Below are positions 22,364 to 31,413 of a DNA stretch of 43,548 nt, one piece after another. The notes under the pieces are model-generated. The model was not told the origin of the DNA and searched no databases. It saw nothing but the letters and a program-made list of their open reading frames with translations. A program made the position numbers and the translations under genes. Positions within the stretch are counted from its first letter, which is position 1. Each line of letters begins with the position of its first letter. The DNA is from Bdellovibrionales bacterium (GTDB lineage: Bacteria > Myxococcota > XYA12-FULL-58-9 > SYDY01): contig SYDY01000080.1 of the NCBI GenBank assembly GCA_005801425.1, forward strand, positions 1 to 43,548, in the 5' to 3' direction.

Positions 22364-24133
22364 TCACAGACCCGCCCTATCATCACGAAATTGCGCCTCC
22401 ACAAGATTTCGATAATAACCATCCCGCCCCATCAACACAGTGTGCGATCCTTCGTCTTGGATACGCCCGCGTTGCAATACAACAATGCGATCCATTTTCT
22501 GAACGGTCGATAATCGATGTGCAATCACAAGAGCCGCACGTCCACGCATAACCACCTCAAGACCCCGCTGGATCATGGCTTCCGTTTCCGAGTCCACATT
22601 GCTCGTGGCTTCATCCATAATGAGTACAGCAGGATCAATCGCAAGTGCGCGCACAAGAGCCAGCAATTGCCGCTCTCCCGAAGACAGATTGGATCCAAAC
22701 TCCTGAAGAAGTGTCTCATAACCGTGTGGTAAAGAAGCAATCCATGTTTCGATCCCAATGCTTTTCGCCGCATCTTTCACCGAAGCTTCTGAAATACGTC
22801 CACCCAAGGTGAGATTTTCTAAAATCGTGCCTGAAAAAAGATACACATCTTGCAATACAACGGCAAAAAGACGCCGCAAATCAGCCAAACGAACTGTTTT
22901 AATATCAATCCCATCCACCAACACAGCACCTTGTTGCACGTCGTAAAAACGATTGAGCAATTTGCCGATGGTGGTTTTTCCTGAACCTGTTTCACCCACA
23001 AGTGCCACATGTTCCCGCGCCCCAATCGCAAGCGATACGTCTTTTAAAATCCAACTTTCATCGGTGGGTGGCGTCGCATAGGAAAACCAAACATGATCCA
23101 TTGCAATGCTCTGATGAAGCTTCTGTATAGCACGCGCATTCGGCATTTCATCCAAAGCAACCGGTTCATCAAGCATCGCAAAAATACGTTCCGACGATGC
23201 GAGTGCAGATTGTAACACCGTGTATTTCTGGGAGAGATCACGAATGGGAACAAAACAACGCCGAATATATTGAATGAAAGCCACCAACACACCGAGCTGT
23301 AAAACACCTGCCGATGTTTTTCCCGAACCAAACCAAATCATGGCCGCAACCGCCGTGGTACCAATCGCTTCCACCACAGAAAATAACGCCGCATCGTAAA
23401 AAACAGCACGGCGGTTGGAATCACGATAATCGATATTCAACACATCAAAATGCTTGGCGCATCGCTCTTCTTGCAAAAAAGCCTGCACTACGCCCATGCC
23501 CCCAATGTGTTCTGCAAGAAATACGTTGATCTTCGCAATATGCACACGGATCTCACGAAATGCTTCGCGTGCAAGACGCTGAAACCAAGTCGCGACCACC
23601 AAGAGCGGTGGCACGACCAAAAGCGCATACAATGTCAGTCGTACATCGAGCCACAACATCAAACAGATCACCACGATCACGGTCACGACATCCGCAACTG
23701 CTGTAATAGCACCTGACGCAAACACTTCGGCCAATGATTCGATGTCATTGGTTAAACGCGTCAGGATACGGCCCACCGGATGACGATCAAAATACGAGGC
23801 CGGCAAACGCTGTACATGACGAAATAAATCCGTACGAAGCGCCGCCATGGCCCGTTGCCCAAGTACCGTCAAAATGTATTGTGACAAAAAACCAGAAACA
23901 AATTCGACCACCAACGCCAAGAAGAATAAACCCACCAAGATATTGACCAGGGACACATCACGTGCTGGCAGTGCAATATCCAAAATTTGTTGCGTAATGT
24001 AAGGCGGTGCCGCAACAGCAGCCGCACCGATGGGATACAACAGAAATGAAAACCAAAAAGCCACACGCTCACGGGCCATGTAGCCAACAAGTCGTTTGGT
24101 AAGATGCCAATCACTGTGGGTTACATCGCTCAT
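22364..24133 (-). CDS. ABC exporter subunit, catalytically intact Walker B (heterodimer partner 2)
   Basis: 589-residue type IV ABC exporter half: membrane domain with about six helices (residues ~25-310) fused to an ATPase domain. Walker A GETGSGKTT (380-388), signature LSSGE (483-487; canonical LSGGQ), Walker B VLIMDE with catalytic Glu 508, D-loop SNVD and switch IAHRLS. A non-canonical signature with an intact Walker B is the complement of its upstream partner, whose Walker B Glu is Asp; together they give one consensus and one degenerate ATP site, as in TM287/288 or BmrCD. The two genes overlap by 4 bp. Probable drug or lipid export; substrate unknown. Confidence 0.92.
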   Translation of the reverse strand: MSDVTHSDWHLTKRLVGYMARERVAFWFSFLLYPIGAAAVAAPPYITQQILDIALPARDVSLVNILVGLFFLALVVEFVSGFLSQYILTVLGQRAMAALRTDLFRHVQRLPASYFDRHPVGRILTRLTNDIESLAEVFASGAITAVADVVTVIVVICLMLWLDVRLTLYALLVVPPLLVVATWFQRLAREAFREIRVHIAKINVFLAEHIGGMGVVQAFLQEERCAKHFDVLNIDYRDSNRRAVFYDAALFSVVEAIGTTAVAAMIWFGSGKTSAGVLQLGVLVAFIQYIRRCFVPIRDLSQKYTVLQSALASSERIFAMLDEPVALDEMPNARAIQKLHQSIAMDHVWFSYATPPTDESWILKDVSLAIGAREHVALVGETGSGKTTIGKLLNRFYDVQQGAVLVDGIDIKTVRLADLRRLFAVVLQDVYLFSGTILENLTLGGRISEASVKDAAKSIGIETWIASLPHGYETLLQEFGSNLSSGERQLLALVRALAIDPAVLIMDEATSNVDSETEAMIQRGLEVVMRGRAALVIAHRLSTVQKMDRIVVLQRGRIQDEGSHTVLMGRDGYYRNLVEAQFRDDRAGL

Positions 24134-25854
24134 ACATGCACCTCCGTGCCTTCGCGTGTTACGTCCTGGTGCTCGGCCAAAACCGCGTAAAGTCCTTCCA
24201 TGGCACGAAGTGACGCATCGGTTCCCCGTTGCACAACACGTCCTTCCTCGAGAACAATAATTTCATCGGCATGCTGCACGGCGCTTAAGCGATGACTCAC
24301 AATCACAGTGGTACGGCCACGGCGAAGGCTTCGGATTTTCCCTAGTATTTCTGCTTCAGTCTCGGTGTCCACCGCGGAAAGTGCATCGTCGAGTATCAAA
24401 ATGGGAGGATCCACCAACAACGCGCGCGCAATGGCCGTGCGCTGTTTTTGACCTCCGGACAGTGTCAGACCTCTTTCCCCAACCTCGGTGTCCAAGCCAT
24501 GGGGAAGCACTTCCAAATCTCGCAACATGGCGGCGCTTTGGAGCATGGATACAACGGCCGTGTCGTCGGCCTTAGGTTTTCCAAAACGTACATTTTCACG
24601 AAGCGTATCAGAGAAAAGCCCTGGATTTTGCGGCACATAACCAAACATCAATCGTGTTGCCCTTGGATCGCAGACCGCCACATCACGGCCACACAAAAAA
24701 ACATGGCCCACAGGAACATCGGTCATTCGCATCAAACAACGCACCAACGTCGTTTTCCCAGAGCCAATGGGCCCTACGATCCCGAGGGTTTTTCCGACAT
24801 TCACGTGAATATTTACGTGCTGAAGCACTTCTCGTTCCCCAAAAGCCAGCGTCAAATCGCGTATCTCGATATGAGGTGCTTGCGCATCGATCGCGCCGGA
24901 AACGCCCTCCTCAATGGGCGCTAATAAAATCTCATCCATACGCGCCATGGCTGAAACGCTACGCTGCCACATGGAAAGAACCCATCCCAATGCCGACGTA
25001 GGCGCTGCAATCAACGCAAGATATTCCACCATCGCAACCAACTCACCGTAGGTGAGATGTTCGTCAAGAACCTGATGCGCACCAAAAAAAACCACAAAAA
25101 TAATGCTTATATTGGCCAGTGTCGCCATGATGCGAAAAATGCCGCTTCGTGCCCACGCGACATCAATGCCAGCCGCCGCGTATCGCTCGTTCAAATCACG
25201 AAACGCGCGCATTTGGTCTTCTTCGGCGGCAAATGCACGGATCACGTGAGAGCCACCCAAACCTTCTTGAATAAAACTCGACAGCTGTCCCAACACCTTT
25301 TGCTGCTTGTTGTTGCGCAAAAAAAGATGACGCCCCACATAGCGCATCGTCAACACACCCAGCGGATACAGGCTTAAACTGATGGCCGTAAGCTTCCCCG
25401 AAATACTTGCCATGGCAGGAATGGCCAACAGAAAGACCACCACGGTATTCACCAAATTAAGATATCCTGGCCCCAGCATCAAACGTATCTGCGGCAAATC
25501 ACTGGTCGCACGGCTCATCAAATCACCGGTGTTTTGCTTCGCCATAAATGAGGGTGCAAGTCGGGTTAATGTGCGAAAATACGTGCAACGCAAATCCATC
25601 TCGACGTCGCGTGCGGCATAGAAGACATGAACGCGACTGAGTGTCCGAAAAATAGCACCTGCTACCGCAAGGGCAACCATCATCACTGCAATATCACGAA
25701 GAAAGTCCATGGACGTCCCTTCGTGGAGACCATCGATGGCCATGCGTACAAGCTGGGGCATCGCCAGACTTGTTGCATTGGTGAGCAACAAGAGAACGGC
25801 CCCCCATAAAAATCGTCGGGTGTACGGCCGCGCAAAAAATAACAAGCGATCCAT
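24130..25854 (-). CDS. ABC exporter subunit with degenerate Walker B (heterodimer partner 1)
   Basis: 574 residues: membrane domain (residues ~15-300) plus ATPase domain. Walker A GPIGSGKTT (361-369), canonical signature LSGGQ (465-469), but Walker B reads ILILDD with Asp 490 in place of the catalytic Glu, then SAVD and SHRLS. This is the degenerate-site pattern of heterodimeric exporters. The start was set at the ATG at 25852-25854, where MDRLLFFARPY matches typical family N-termini; the longer frame to 25950 would enter the divergent aminopeptidase gene. First gene of the pair, divergent from the aminopeptidase with a ~90-bp shared promoter region. Confidence 0.92.
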   Translation of the reverse strand: MDRLLFFARPYTRRFLWGAVLLLLTNATSLAMPQLVRMAIDGLHEGTSMDFLRDIAVMMVALAVAGAIFRTLSRVHVFYAARDVEMDLRCTYFRTLTRLAPSFMAKQNTGDLMSRATSDLPQIRLMLGPGYLNLVNTVVVFLLAIPAMASISGKLTAISLSLYPLGVLTMRYVGRHLFLRNNKQQKVLGQLSSFIQEGLGGSHVIRAFAAEEDQMRAFRDLNERYAAAGIDVAWARSGIFRIMATLANISIIFVVFFGAHQVLDEHLTYGELVAMVEYLALIAAPTSALGWVLSMWQRSVSAMARMDEILLAPIEEGVSGAIDAQAPHIEIRDLTLAFGEREVLQHVNIHVNVGKTLGIVGPIGSGKTTLVRCLMRMTDVPVGHVFLCGRDVAVCDPRATRLMFGYVPQNPGLFSDTLRENVRFGKPKADDTAVVSMLQSAAMLRDLEVLPHGLDTEVGERGLTLSGGQKQRTAIARALLVDPPILILDDALSAVDTETEAEILGKIRSLRRGRTTVIVSHRLSAVQHADEIIVLEEGRVVQRGTDASLRAMEGLYAVLAEHQDVTREGTEVHV

Positions 25855-25943
25855 TGGAGAGATTTTCCATAGTTCACACAAGACAGCAACTGTGCGACAG
25901 TCTAACCTTGTACAATGCAGCGTCCCACGGTAGCTTATTGCCC

Positions 25944-28523
25944 ATGACAACGACCGATTATCGTCTACAGCACCATGTTATCCCCAGCGACTACGATGTC
26001 ACGATTGATTCAGCCCCCAATCGCGCGACCTTTCACGGGTCGGTGATTGTGTCGGCCAAAATCAAACGCGCAACGGATATCATAGAGTTCCACGCCCGCG
26101 ATCTTAAGCTCGAAGGCGCTGTGGTGAAACAAGGGAGCAAGCGCTTTGCTGCCAAAATTCGCATCCACAAGGACCGTGAAACCGCTGAATTGGTCTTGGA
26201 TAAAACCCTTGCCAAGGGCGAAGTCACCATCACCGTCAATTTCAAAGGCAAGCTCAATCCAAGCTTGCATGGCCTGTATCTTGGCGCCGATGGCACAGAA
26301 CGTGCCATATGCTCACAATGCGAAGCCACTGATGCACGGGCCATTTTTCCATGCATGGATGAACCCTCGTTTAAAGCCACACTCAAATGGACAGTTCATA
26401 CTGTCCCAGGGCTTGTGGTCATCACCAACGGTGCCCTCGAAAAGAAGAAAAAGAGCAAAACCACGCCAGTACGCGAAATCCATACGTTCGCACGTACCAA
26501 AGTCATCCCAACCTATTTGGCCGCGATCACCATTGGAAAATACGAGTGCGGTATAGAACGCACGATTGCCAAAATACCATGTTCTATTTGGGCGGGTGAA
26601 GGCAAAGGCCATCAAACCCAATTTGCCATGGAAGTCACCGAACAAGTGCTGCCCTGGTATCAAAAATATTTCGGGCAAAAATACAATTACGACAAGCTTG
26701 ATCAGGTCGCCGTGGCAGGTTTTGACGCCGGTGCCATGGAAAATGTTGGGGCGATTTTTTACCGCCAAAGCTTGCTCTTGATGCAACCTGGTGCTGTCTC
26801 ATGGATGGGCCAAAAACGCATCGCCGAAGTCATTGCCCATGAAATAGCCCACCAATGGTTTGGCAACCTTGTAACCATGGCATGGTGGGATGACCTCTGG
26901 CTCAATGAAGCCTTTGCCACATGGATTTCCTTTAAAGCCGTTGCCGAATGGCAACCCGAATGGCGCATGTGGGACGATTTCTTAGGATCCAAAGAGAGCG
27001 CCATGGTGGCCGACGCCTTGGTCAGCACACATCCTGTGTATACCGACGTGAAAAGCCCCGCCGAAGCCACCGAACTTTTCGATGTCATCACCTATGAAAA
27101 AGGCTGCGCAATTTTGCGCATGATCGAAAATTATCTCGGTGCAGAAGTCTTCCAAAAAGGCATCCAAGCCTATCAAAAAGCATTTCGTAATAAAAATGCC
27201 ACCGGGCCCGATTTGTGGGGCAAGCTGACCGAAAGCTCTGGACAGCCCGTCGACCGCTTGATGCAATCGTGGGTCATTCAACCCGGCTTCCCAGTGCTTG
27301 AAACATCGCTTGAGCAAAGTGCAAGCAATTCCATATTGCATGTGTCACAAAAACGTTTTTTTGCCGATCCAAAACAAAATGCGTCCGGTGAAACATGGAT
27401 GATCCCCATGGTCATCGTCTACGGCGACGCGCAAGGCGTTCATCGCACCAAAATGTTGTTTGAAACCAAACAAGGCACCATCAAATTGCATGGGAAAAAT
27501 GTTCTTTGGGCCTATGCCAACGTCGATGCGACAGGATTTTATCGTCTCAAGATGTCACCAGACACACTGAACGCATTGCTTACGCACGGTCTTAAGCACC
27601 TATCACCAGGCGAGAGAAAATCGCTCCTTGATGATCAGTGGGCGCTTGCGAAAGCCGGTGAAGTGGGCATCGATGCGTATCTCAATGTCCTTGAAGCACT
27701 GGCCGATGAGCGCGATCATATTGTGCTTGAAAGCATGACCGGCCAGTTGAATGCGTTGGTTGAAACATTGGCTGGCGATGAAGATCGACCAGGACTTGAG
27801 GCGTTGATCCAACGTTTGCTCAGCCCACAATTGCACGAACTCGGTTTTGAACGTGGCACCGATGAGCATCCTTCCATGGCCATGCGCAGAGCTTTGGTAT
27901 TAAGCACACTCGGTGGCCCCGGTGCAGATCCTGCCATTCGCAAACGCTGCACGGAATTTGTGGAACAAGAATGCAAAGCCCCTGAAGGCTTTGACCCTGA
28001 TCTTGCAGGTACGGTCATCAACATCGCCGCCATCCAGGGCGACAAACGCATGTTCACCCGCTACATGGACACCTATCAAACCCGTCGCGATCAACGCATG
28101 GCGCCCCAAATAAGTGCACGCTACCTCCATGGTATGGCTCATTTCGAGCATCCCACAGTACTCAAGCTTGTGCTTGAAGCATGCCTTGACGGTAGTGTTC
28201 CTCAAGATCAATTGCGCGTGTTGCTTGTCCCCTTGTTGTGCAATCCTCGAACGGGTCGCACAACGTGGGCGTTTATGAAAAAGAATTGGGATGCATTGTC
28301 ACCCCGCGTGGGGTCCATGTCGCTGTCTCGGCTTATTGAAGCCACCGGTCGCTTGCCTATCCCGCTTAAATCCGATGTTGAAAAGTTTTTTAAACAACAT
28401 CCGGTGCCCGAAGCCACACGCGCCATGCACAAAGCCATTGAGGCCTTTGATCTGCGTGAACAATTTATCATGAAACAACAACCGGTACTGCGTGCATGGC
28501 TTGAAACACGGGATGCGGCCTAA
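25944..28523 (+). CDS. M1 family zinc aminopeptidase
   Basis: 859 residues. Removes N-terminal amino acids from peptides. Gluzincin motifs: GAMEN exopeptidase motif (residues 263-267), HEIAH zinc site (299-303), the third ligand Glu 322 in NEAFATW, and the proton-donor Tyr region around YEKGC. The N-terminal beta-domain and the long C-terminal helical ERAP1-C-like domain are both present, so this is closer to the puromycin-sensitive/ERAP branch than to E. coli PepN. No signal peptide, so probably cytoplasmic. The start at 25944 begins the conserved YRLQHHVIPSDYDV region; the extended frame with a TTG start would overlap the ABC gene start. A weak hairpin CATATTG...CAATATG (28529-28552) follows the stop. 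Confidence 0.92.
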   Translation: MTTTDYRLQHHVIPSDYDVTIDSAPNRATFHGSVIVSAKIKRATDIIEFHARDLKLEGAVVKQGSKRFAAKIRIHKDRETAELVLDKTLAKGEVTITVNFKGKLNPSLHGLYLGADGTERAICSQCEATDARAIFPCMDEPSFKATLKWTVHTVPGLVVITNGALEKKKKSKTTPVREIHTFARTKVIPTYLAAITIGKYECGIERTIAKIPCSIWAGEGKGHQTQFAMEVTEQVLPWYQKYFGQKYNYDKLDQVAVAGFDAGAMENVGAIFYRQSLLLMQPGAVSWMGQKRIAEVIAHEIAHQWFGNLVTMAWWDDLWLNEAFATWISFKAVAEWQPEWRMWDDFLGSKESAMVADALVSTHPVYTDVKSPAEATELFDVITYEKGCAILRMIENYLGAEVFQKGIQAYQKAFRNKNATGPDLWGKLTESSGQPVDRLMQSWVIQPGFPVLETSLEQSASNSILHVSQKRFFADPKQNASGETWMIPMVIVYGDAQGVHRTKMLFETKQGTIKLHGKNVLWAYANVDATGFYRLKMSPDTLNALLTHGLKHLSPGERKSLLDDQWALAKAGEVGIDAYLNVLEALADERDHIVLESMTGQLNALVETLAGDEDRPGLEALIQRLLSPQLHELGFERGTDEHPSMAMRRALVLSTLGGPGADPAIRKRCTEFVEQECKAPEGFDPDLAGTVINIAAIQGDKRMFTRYMDTYQTRRDQRMAPQISARYLHGMAHFEHPTVLKLVLEACLDGSVPQDQLRVLLVPLLCNPRTGRTTWAFMKKNWDALSPRVGSMSLSRLIEATGRLPIPLKSDVEKFFKQHPVPEATRAMHKAIEAFDLREQFIMKQQPVLRAWLETRDAA

Positions 28524-28623
28524 AAAAACATATTGACGCAATGCGCAATATGGCATAAATAAAAAGCAACCGGACATACCACGGGCGCCATGATGGATAC
28601 GAAATATAATACACATCGAACGT

Positions 28624-28649
28624 GGTGGCGCAGCAAGCTGCGCCGCTAC
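28624..28649. repeat. REP-like palindrome at the end of mutH
   Basis: On the minus strand GTAGCGGCGCAGC-TT-GCTGCGCC; 8-bp perfect stem. Its TAG (28646-28648) is the stop codon of the mutH-type gene. Same GCGCAGCTTGCTGCGC core as at 16872-16896. Confidence 0.85.
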
Positions 28650-29299
28650 GTGTCTTTTAATATTTTTTCCGTAAACACCGCACGCAAATAAAATCCCAGC
28701 GGCAACGTTTGCATCGCACCGTCTTGTGCAGGTGCAACCGTACGCACAAGACGATTTGCGGCTTTGGGACGCACTTGCAGCGCCTCACCTTCTCGCGCAC
28801 TCAGTACACCACCATAGCCGGCACCAATAGCGCCCATCAAATATTCCCAGTCGGAACGCAAACATGCTTCTTGAGCCAAGGATGGCGACCAGAGTACGGG
28901 TACCCCAAATCGACGTGCAGGCATCGGAGCCAAAAGCGCACTTTCAATAGGCACCCACAAAACACACGCCAAACGCTTCCGCAAACGTGATGTTTCCCAT
29001 TTTTCTGTGTCCGCCGTATTCATGTCGATGCTGCAACAAAACGTCGATTCTTTAGGTATTCCATGAGTATTGACAGGAATAGTCTTCAGCTCAACACCCA
29101 ACCCCGTAAAATCAGGACGATCGCCCGCAGCAGGATCGGATCCTAAAATTCGCTCCACAAGTTGTCCTATAAACCCTTTGGAACGACGCGGTTCTTTCGG
29201 GATCGCTACATGTAAAAATTGTGCAACTTCACATACCATGCGCCCTTGCAGTGCCTGCGCACGCACGCACAATTCCTCGATACTTTGTGGCGTCGGCAT
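28646..29299 (-). CDS. mutH: MutH-type GATC mismatch repair endonuclease
   Basis: 217 residues, close to E. coli MutH (229). In E. coli, MutH nicks the unmethylated strand at hemimethylated GATC after activation by MutS and MutL. Homology runs end to end: SIEELCVRAQAL, KGFIGQLVERILGSD, the catalytic DFTGLGVELKTIP (Asp...Glu-x-Lys), WETSRLRKRLACVLWVPIES, RRFGVPVLWSP, DWEYLM, EALQVRPKAANR and LPLGFYLRAVFTEKIL. The start at 29299 has GAAGAG upstream and matches the family N-terminus; in-frame ATGs to 29338 are possible. No Dam methylase, mutS or mutL is in the window. MutH is best known from Gammaproteobacteria, so its presence in this lineage is notable. The stop codon comes from a REP-like element. 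Confidence 0.93.
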   Translation of the reverse strand: MPTPQSIEELCVRAQALQGRMVCEVAQFLHVAIPKEPRRSKGFIGQLVERILGSDPAAGDRPDFTGLGVELKTIPVNTHGIPKESTFCCSIDMNTADTEKWETSRLRKRLACVLWVPIESALLAPMPARRFGVPVLWSPSLAQEACLRSDWEYLMGAIGAGYGGVLSAREGEALQVRPKAANRLVRTVAPAQDGAMQTLPLGFYLRAVFTEKILKDT

Positions 29300-29430
29300 G
29301 CGTATCTCTTCACAAGGCATTCGCGACATCAAATACATCCTGCGTATTCTTGACCCACCCTATGGGGATCGCTAAACAACATACTCGCACATTAAAAGGC
29401 CTTCAAAGGCAAAACACCGGAGAACCTTCC

Positions 29431-29706
29431 ATGACCAAAGCAGAGCTTATAGAGAAACTTCACGCAAAGTTCGGCGCTGAAATAACCAAGCGAATGATTG
29501 CTGAACTGGTGGATGACGTGTTTGAAAACGCCACCGCAGCCGTCAAGAAGGAAGGACGTTTCTCCTATCCGGGCTTCGGTACGTTCTCCTTGCGCAAAAG
29601 AAAAGCACGCAAAGGTCGCAACCCGCAAACAGGTGCTGAGATCAAAATCAAAGCGTCAAAAACAGTGGGATTCCGTGCATCCAAAGCACTCAAAGAAAAG
29701 CTCTAA
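29431..29706 (+). CDS. hup: HU/IHF family DNA-binding protein
   Basis: 91 residues, exactly the family length. Small basic dimeric nucleoid protein that bends DNA. N-terminal MTKAELIEKLHAKFG helix pair, the GRFSYPGFGTFSLRKRKARK core, and the RNPQTGAEIKI DNA-clasping arm containing the intercalating Pro. GGAGAA lies 7 nt before the ATG, so earlier in-frame starts from 29221 (inside mutH on the other strand) are rejected. Divergent from mutH; monocistronic, followed by a strong terminator hairpin. Confidence 0.95.
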   Translation: MTKAELIEKLHAKFGAEITKRMIAELVDDVFENATAAVKKEGRFSYPGFGTFSLRKRKARKGRNPQTGAEIKIKASKTVGFRASKALKEKL

Positions 29707-29723
29707 GATTTAAAAAAATACGC

Positions 29724-29764
29724 AAAACGGCGTGGGAGATCTCGATTTTCCACGCCGTTTTTTT
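29724..29764. terminator. Bidirectional intrinsic terminator between hup and pdxT
   Basis: Stem AAAACGGCGTGG / CCACGCCGTTTT (12 bp, 14-nt loop) followed by a run of T on the plus strand and preceded by A-rich sequence, so it can serve the HU gene and the convergent pdxST transcript. The T-run overlaps the pdxT stop codon. Confidence 0.9.
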
Positions 29765-30350
29765 ATGACTTTGTTTTCTGGAGCCAAACCTTAAGCGCAA
29801 CCGGATCTGACGTAAGCTCGGGATGAAACGTTGACGCCCAATGAACACCCTTGCGAACCAACACCGCCTCATCATGATAGTGCAACAGCACTTCCACACT
29901 GGATCCAATGCGGCAAATACGCGGCGCGCGGATAAATACCAAATGAGATCGTCCACGATCGCCCAAGGTTCCGTCAGAGTCGGCCTCAAAGCTGTTCACT
30001 TGCCGACCCCACGCATTGCGACTCACTTCGATATCCAAAATATTAAGGCTGTCCTGCTCGGGATCGCGCACGTCACGGGCCATCAGAATAGCACCTGCGC
30101 AGGTTCCAAAAAGAGGGTAACCCGCCGCTGCGAAGTCTTTGATGGCCATGTACAAGCCTGTGCTGTGCAATAGCTTAAGCTGTGTCGAACTCTCCCCACC
30201 TGGCAATACCAATCGCGTGACACACGCCAAATCATCGGGTGTACGCACCTCACGAACCACCGCACCTAAAGCACGCAAGGCGCTCACGTGCGCCGCAAAG
30301 CCACCCTGCAAAGCAAGAACGCCTACTTTCTCTTTCAATTCACCAGCCAC
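29763..30350 (-). CDS. pdxT: Pyridoxal 5'-phosphate synthase glutaminase subunit
   Basis: Releases ammonia from glutamine and channels it to PdxS. 195 residues. Class I glutaminase triad: Cys in [12 protein letters not shown], His and Glu in [10 protein letters not shown]; oxyanion loop VLPGGESST; early [21 protein letters not shown]. The ATG lies 11 bp inside the end of pdxS, giving coupled expression. Confidence 0.95.
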   Translation of the reverse strand: MAGELKEKVGVLALQGGFAAHVSALRALGAVVREVRTPDDLACVTRLVLPGGESSTQLKLLHSTGLYMAIKDFAAAGYPLFGTCAGAILMARDVRDPEQDSLNILDIEVSRNAWGRQVNSFEADSDGTLGDRGRSHLVFIRAPRICRIGSSVEVLLHYHDEAVLVRKGVHWASTFHPELTSDPVALKVWLQKTKS

Positions 30351-31221
30351 GATCGCTCATGCGCTCGTCATCGCGCAGCTCCGATATTTCGATACCACGC
30401 ATGGCTTCACCAAGGCCTGTGCTCAATTCCGCAAGCTTCTTGTTGTCTTCAAAGTGCGTGACCGCACCCACAACCGCACGTGCACGCGCAGCCGGATCGG
30501 AACTCAAGAAAATACCACTGCCCACAAATACCGTTTCGGCGCCCAAACGCATGCACAAGGCTGCATCCGCTGGCGTCGCAATGCCACCCGCTGCAAAGTT
30601 AGGAACCGGCAAACGACCCGTGCGTGCAATCGACTGCACCAAGTCCAAAGGCGCACCAAGATCTTTGGCTTCAGCCATCATCTGTTCGCTGGTAAGCGTT
30701 GTTAATCTTCGGATCTGCGTACGCATCTTTCGCAAATGGCGAACAGCTTCGACGATATTTCCCGTACCCGGCTCGCCCTTGGTGCGCAACAAGGCTGCAC
30801 CTTCTGCAATACGCCGGAGCGCCTCACCCAAATTTTTGGCGCCACACACAAACGGCACACGAAAAGCGCGCTTGTCGATATGGTACTCTTCGTCGGCTGG
30901 TGTCAGTACTTCGCTTTCGTCAATAAAATCGACTTCAAGCGCTTCCAAAATAGCCGCTTCAACAAAGTGACCAATACGGCACTTTGCCATCACTGGAATA
31001 TTGACAGCGGCTTGGATCGCTTTGATCATCGCTGGATCGCTGGCACGCGCCACGCCACCTTCAGCACGAATTTGCGCTGGCACGCGCTCAAGCGCCATGA
31101 CCGCGCAAGCCCCCGCATCTTCCGCAATGCGTGCCTGCTCAACGTTCATGACATCCATAATCACCCCACCCTTGAGCATCTCTGCAAGGCCCACATTGGT
31201 GGTATTGGTGTTCTTTTCCAT
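30340..31221 (-). CDS. pdxS: Pyridoxal 5'-phosphate synthase lyase subunit
   Basis: Builds PLP directly from ribose 5-phosphate, glyceraldehyde 3-phosphate and ammonia (the DXP-independent route). 293 residues, normal length. Nearly every conserved block is present: [120 protein letters not shown] and FVGSGIF. GAGGAGG lies 9 nt before the chosen ATG. First gene of the pdxST operon; divergent from the kinase gene across ~190 bp. Confidence 0.97.
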   Translation of the reverse strand: MEKNTNTTNVGLAEMLKGGVIMDVMNVEQARIAEDAGACAVMALERVPAQIRAEGGVARASDPAMIKAIQAAVNIPVMAKCRIGHFVEAAILEALEVDFIDESEVLTPADEEYHIDKRAFRVPFVCGAKNLGEALRRIAEGAALLRTKGEPGTGNIVEAVRHLRKMRTQIRRLTTLTSEQMMAEAKDLGAPLDLVQSIARTGRLPVPNFAAGGIATPADAALCMRLGAETVFVGSGIFLSSDPAARARAVVGAVTHFEDNKKLAELSTGLGEAMRGIEISELRDDERMSDRGW

Positions 31222-31413
31222 GGCTCGTGCCTCCTCAAGAAAGATCGCGCGGTATACATAGAGCTTTAAGGGATGCGCTGACAAGGTTGGTTTTTGTGGA
31301 TTGTCTGATGCCCCATGCCCACGCACAAAATACCTACATACGCACATGGCCACTTCTCTTGAATCACATATTCAATAAGGGTACGATGATAGTACACACA
31401 ACGGGAACCCTCG

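Noticed and set aside
25854-25943. N-terminal extension of the aminopeptidase from a TTG codon
   Set aside because: It would overlap the divergent ABC gene start and adds sequence with no family similarity; the ATG at 25944 starts the conserved domain.
28646-29299. Sau3AI-like restriction endonuclease
   Set aside because: Homology is to MutH along the whole length, the protein is single-domain, and no DNA methyltransferase is adjacent.
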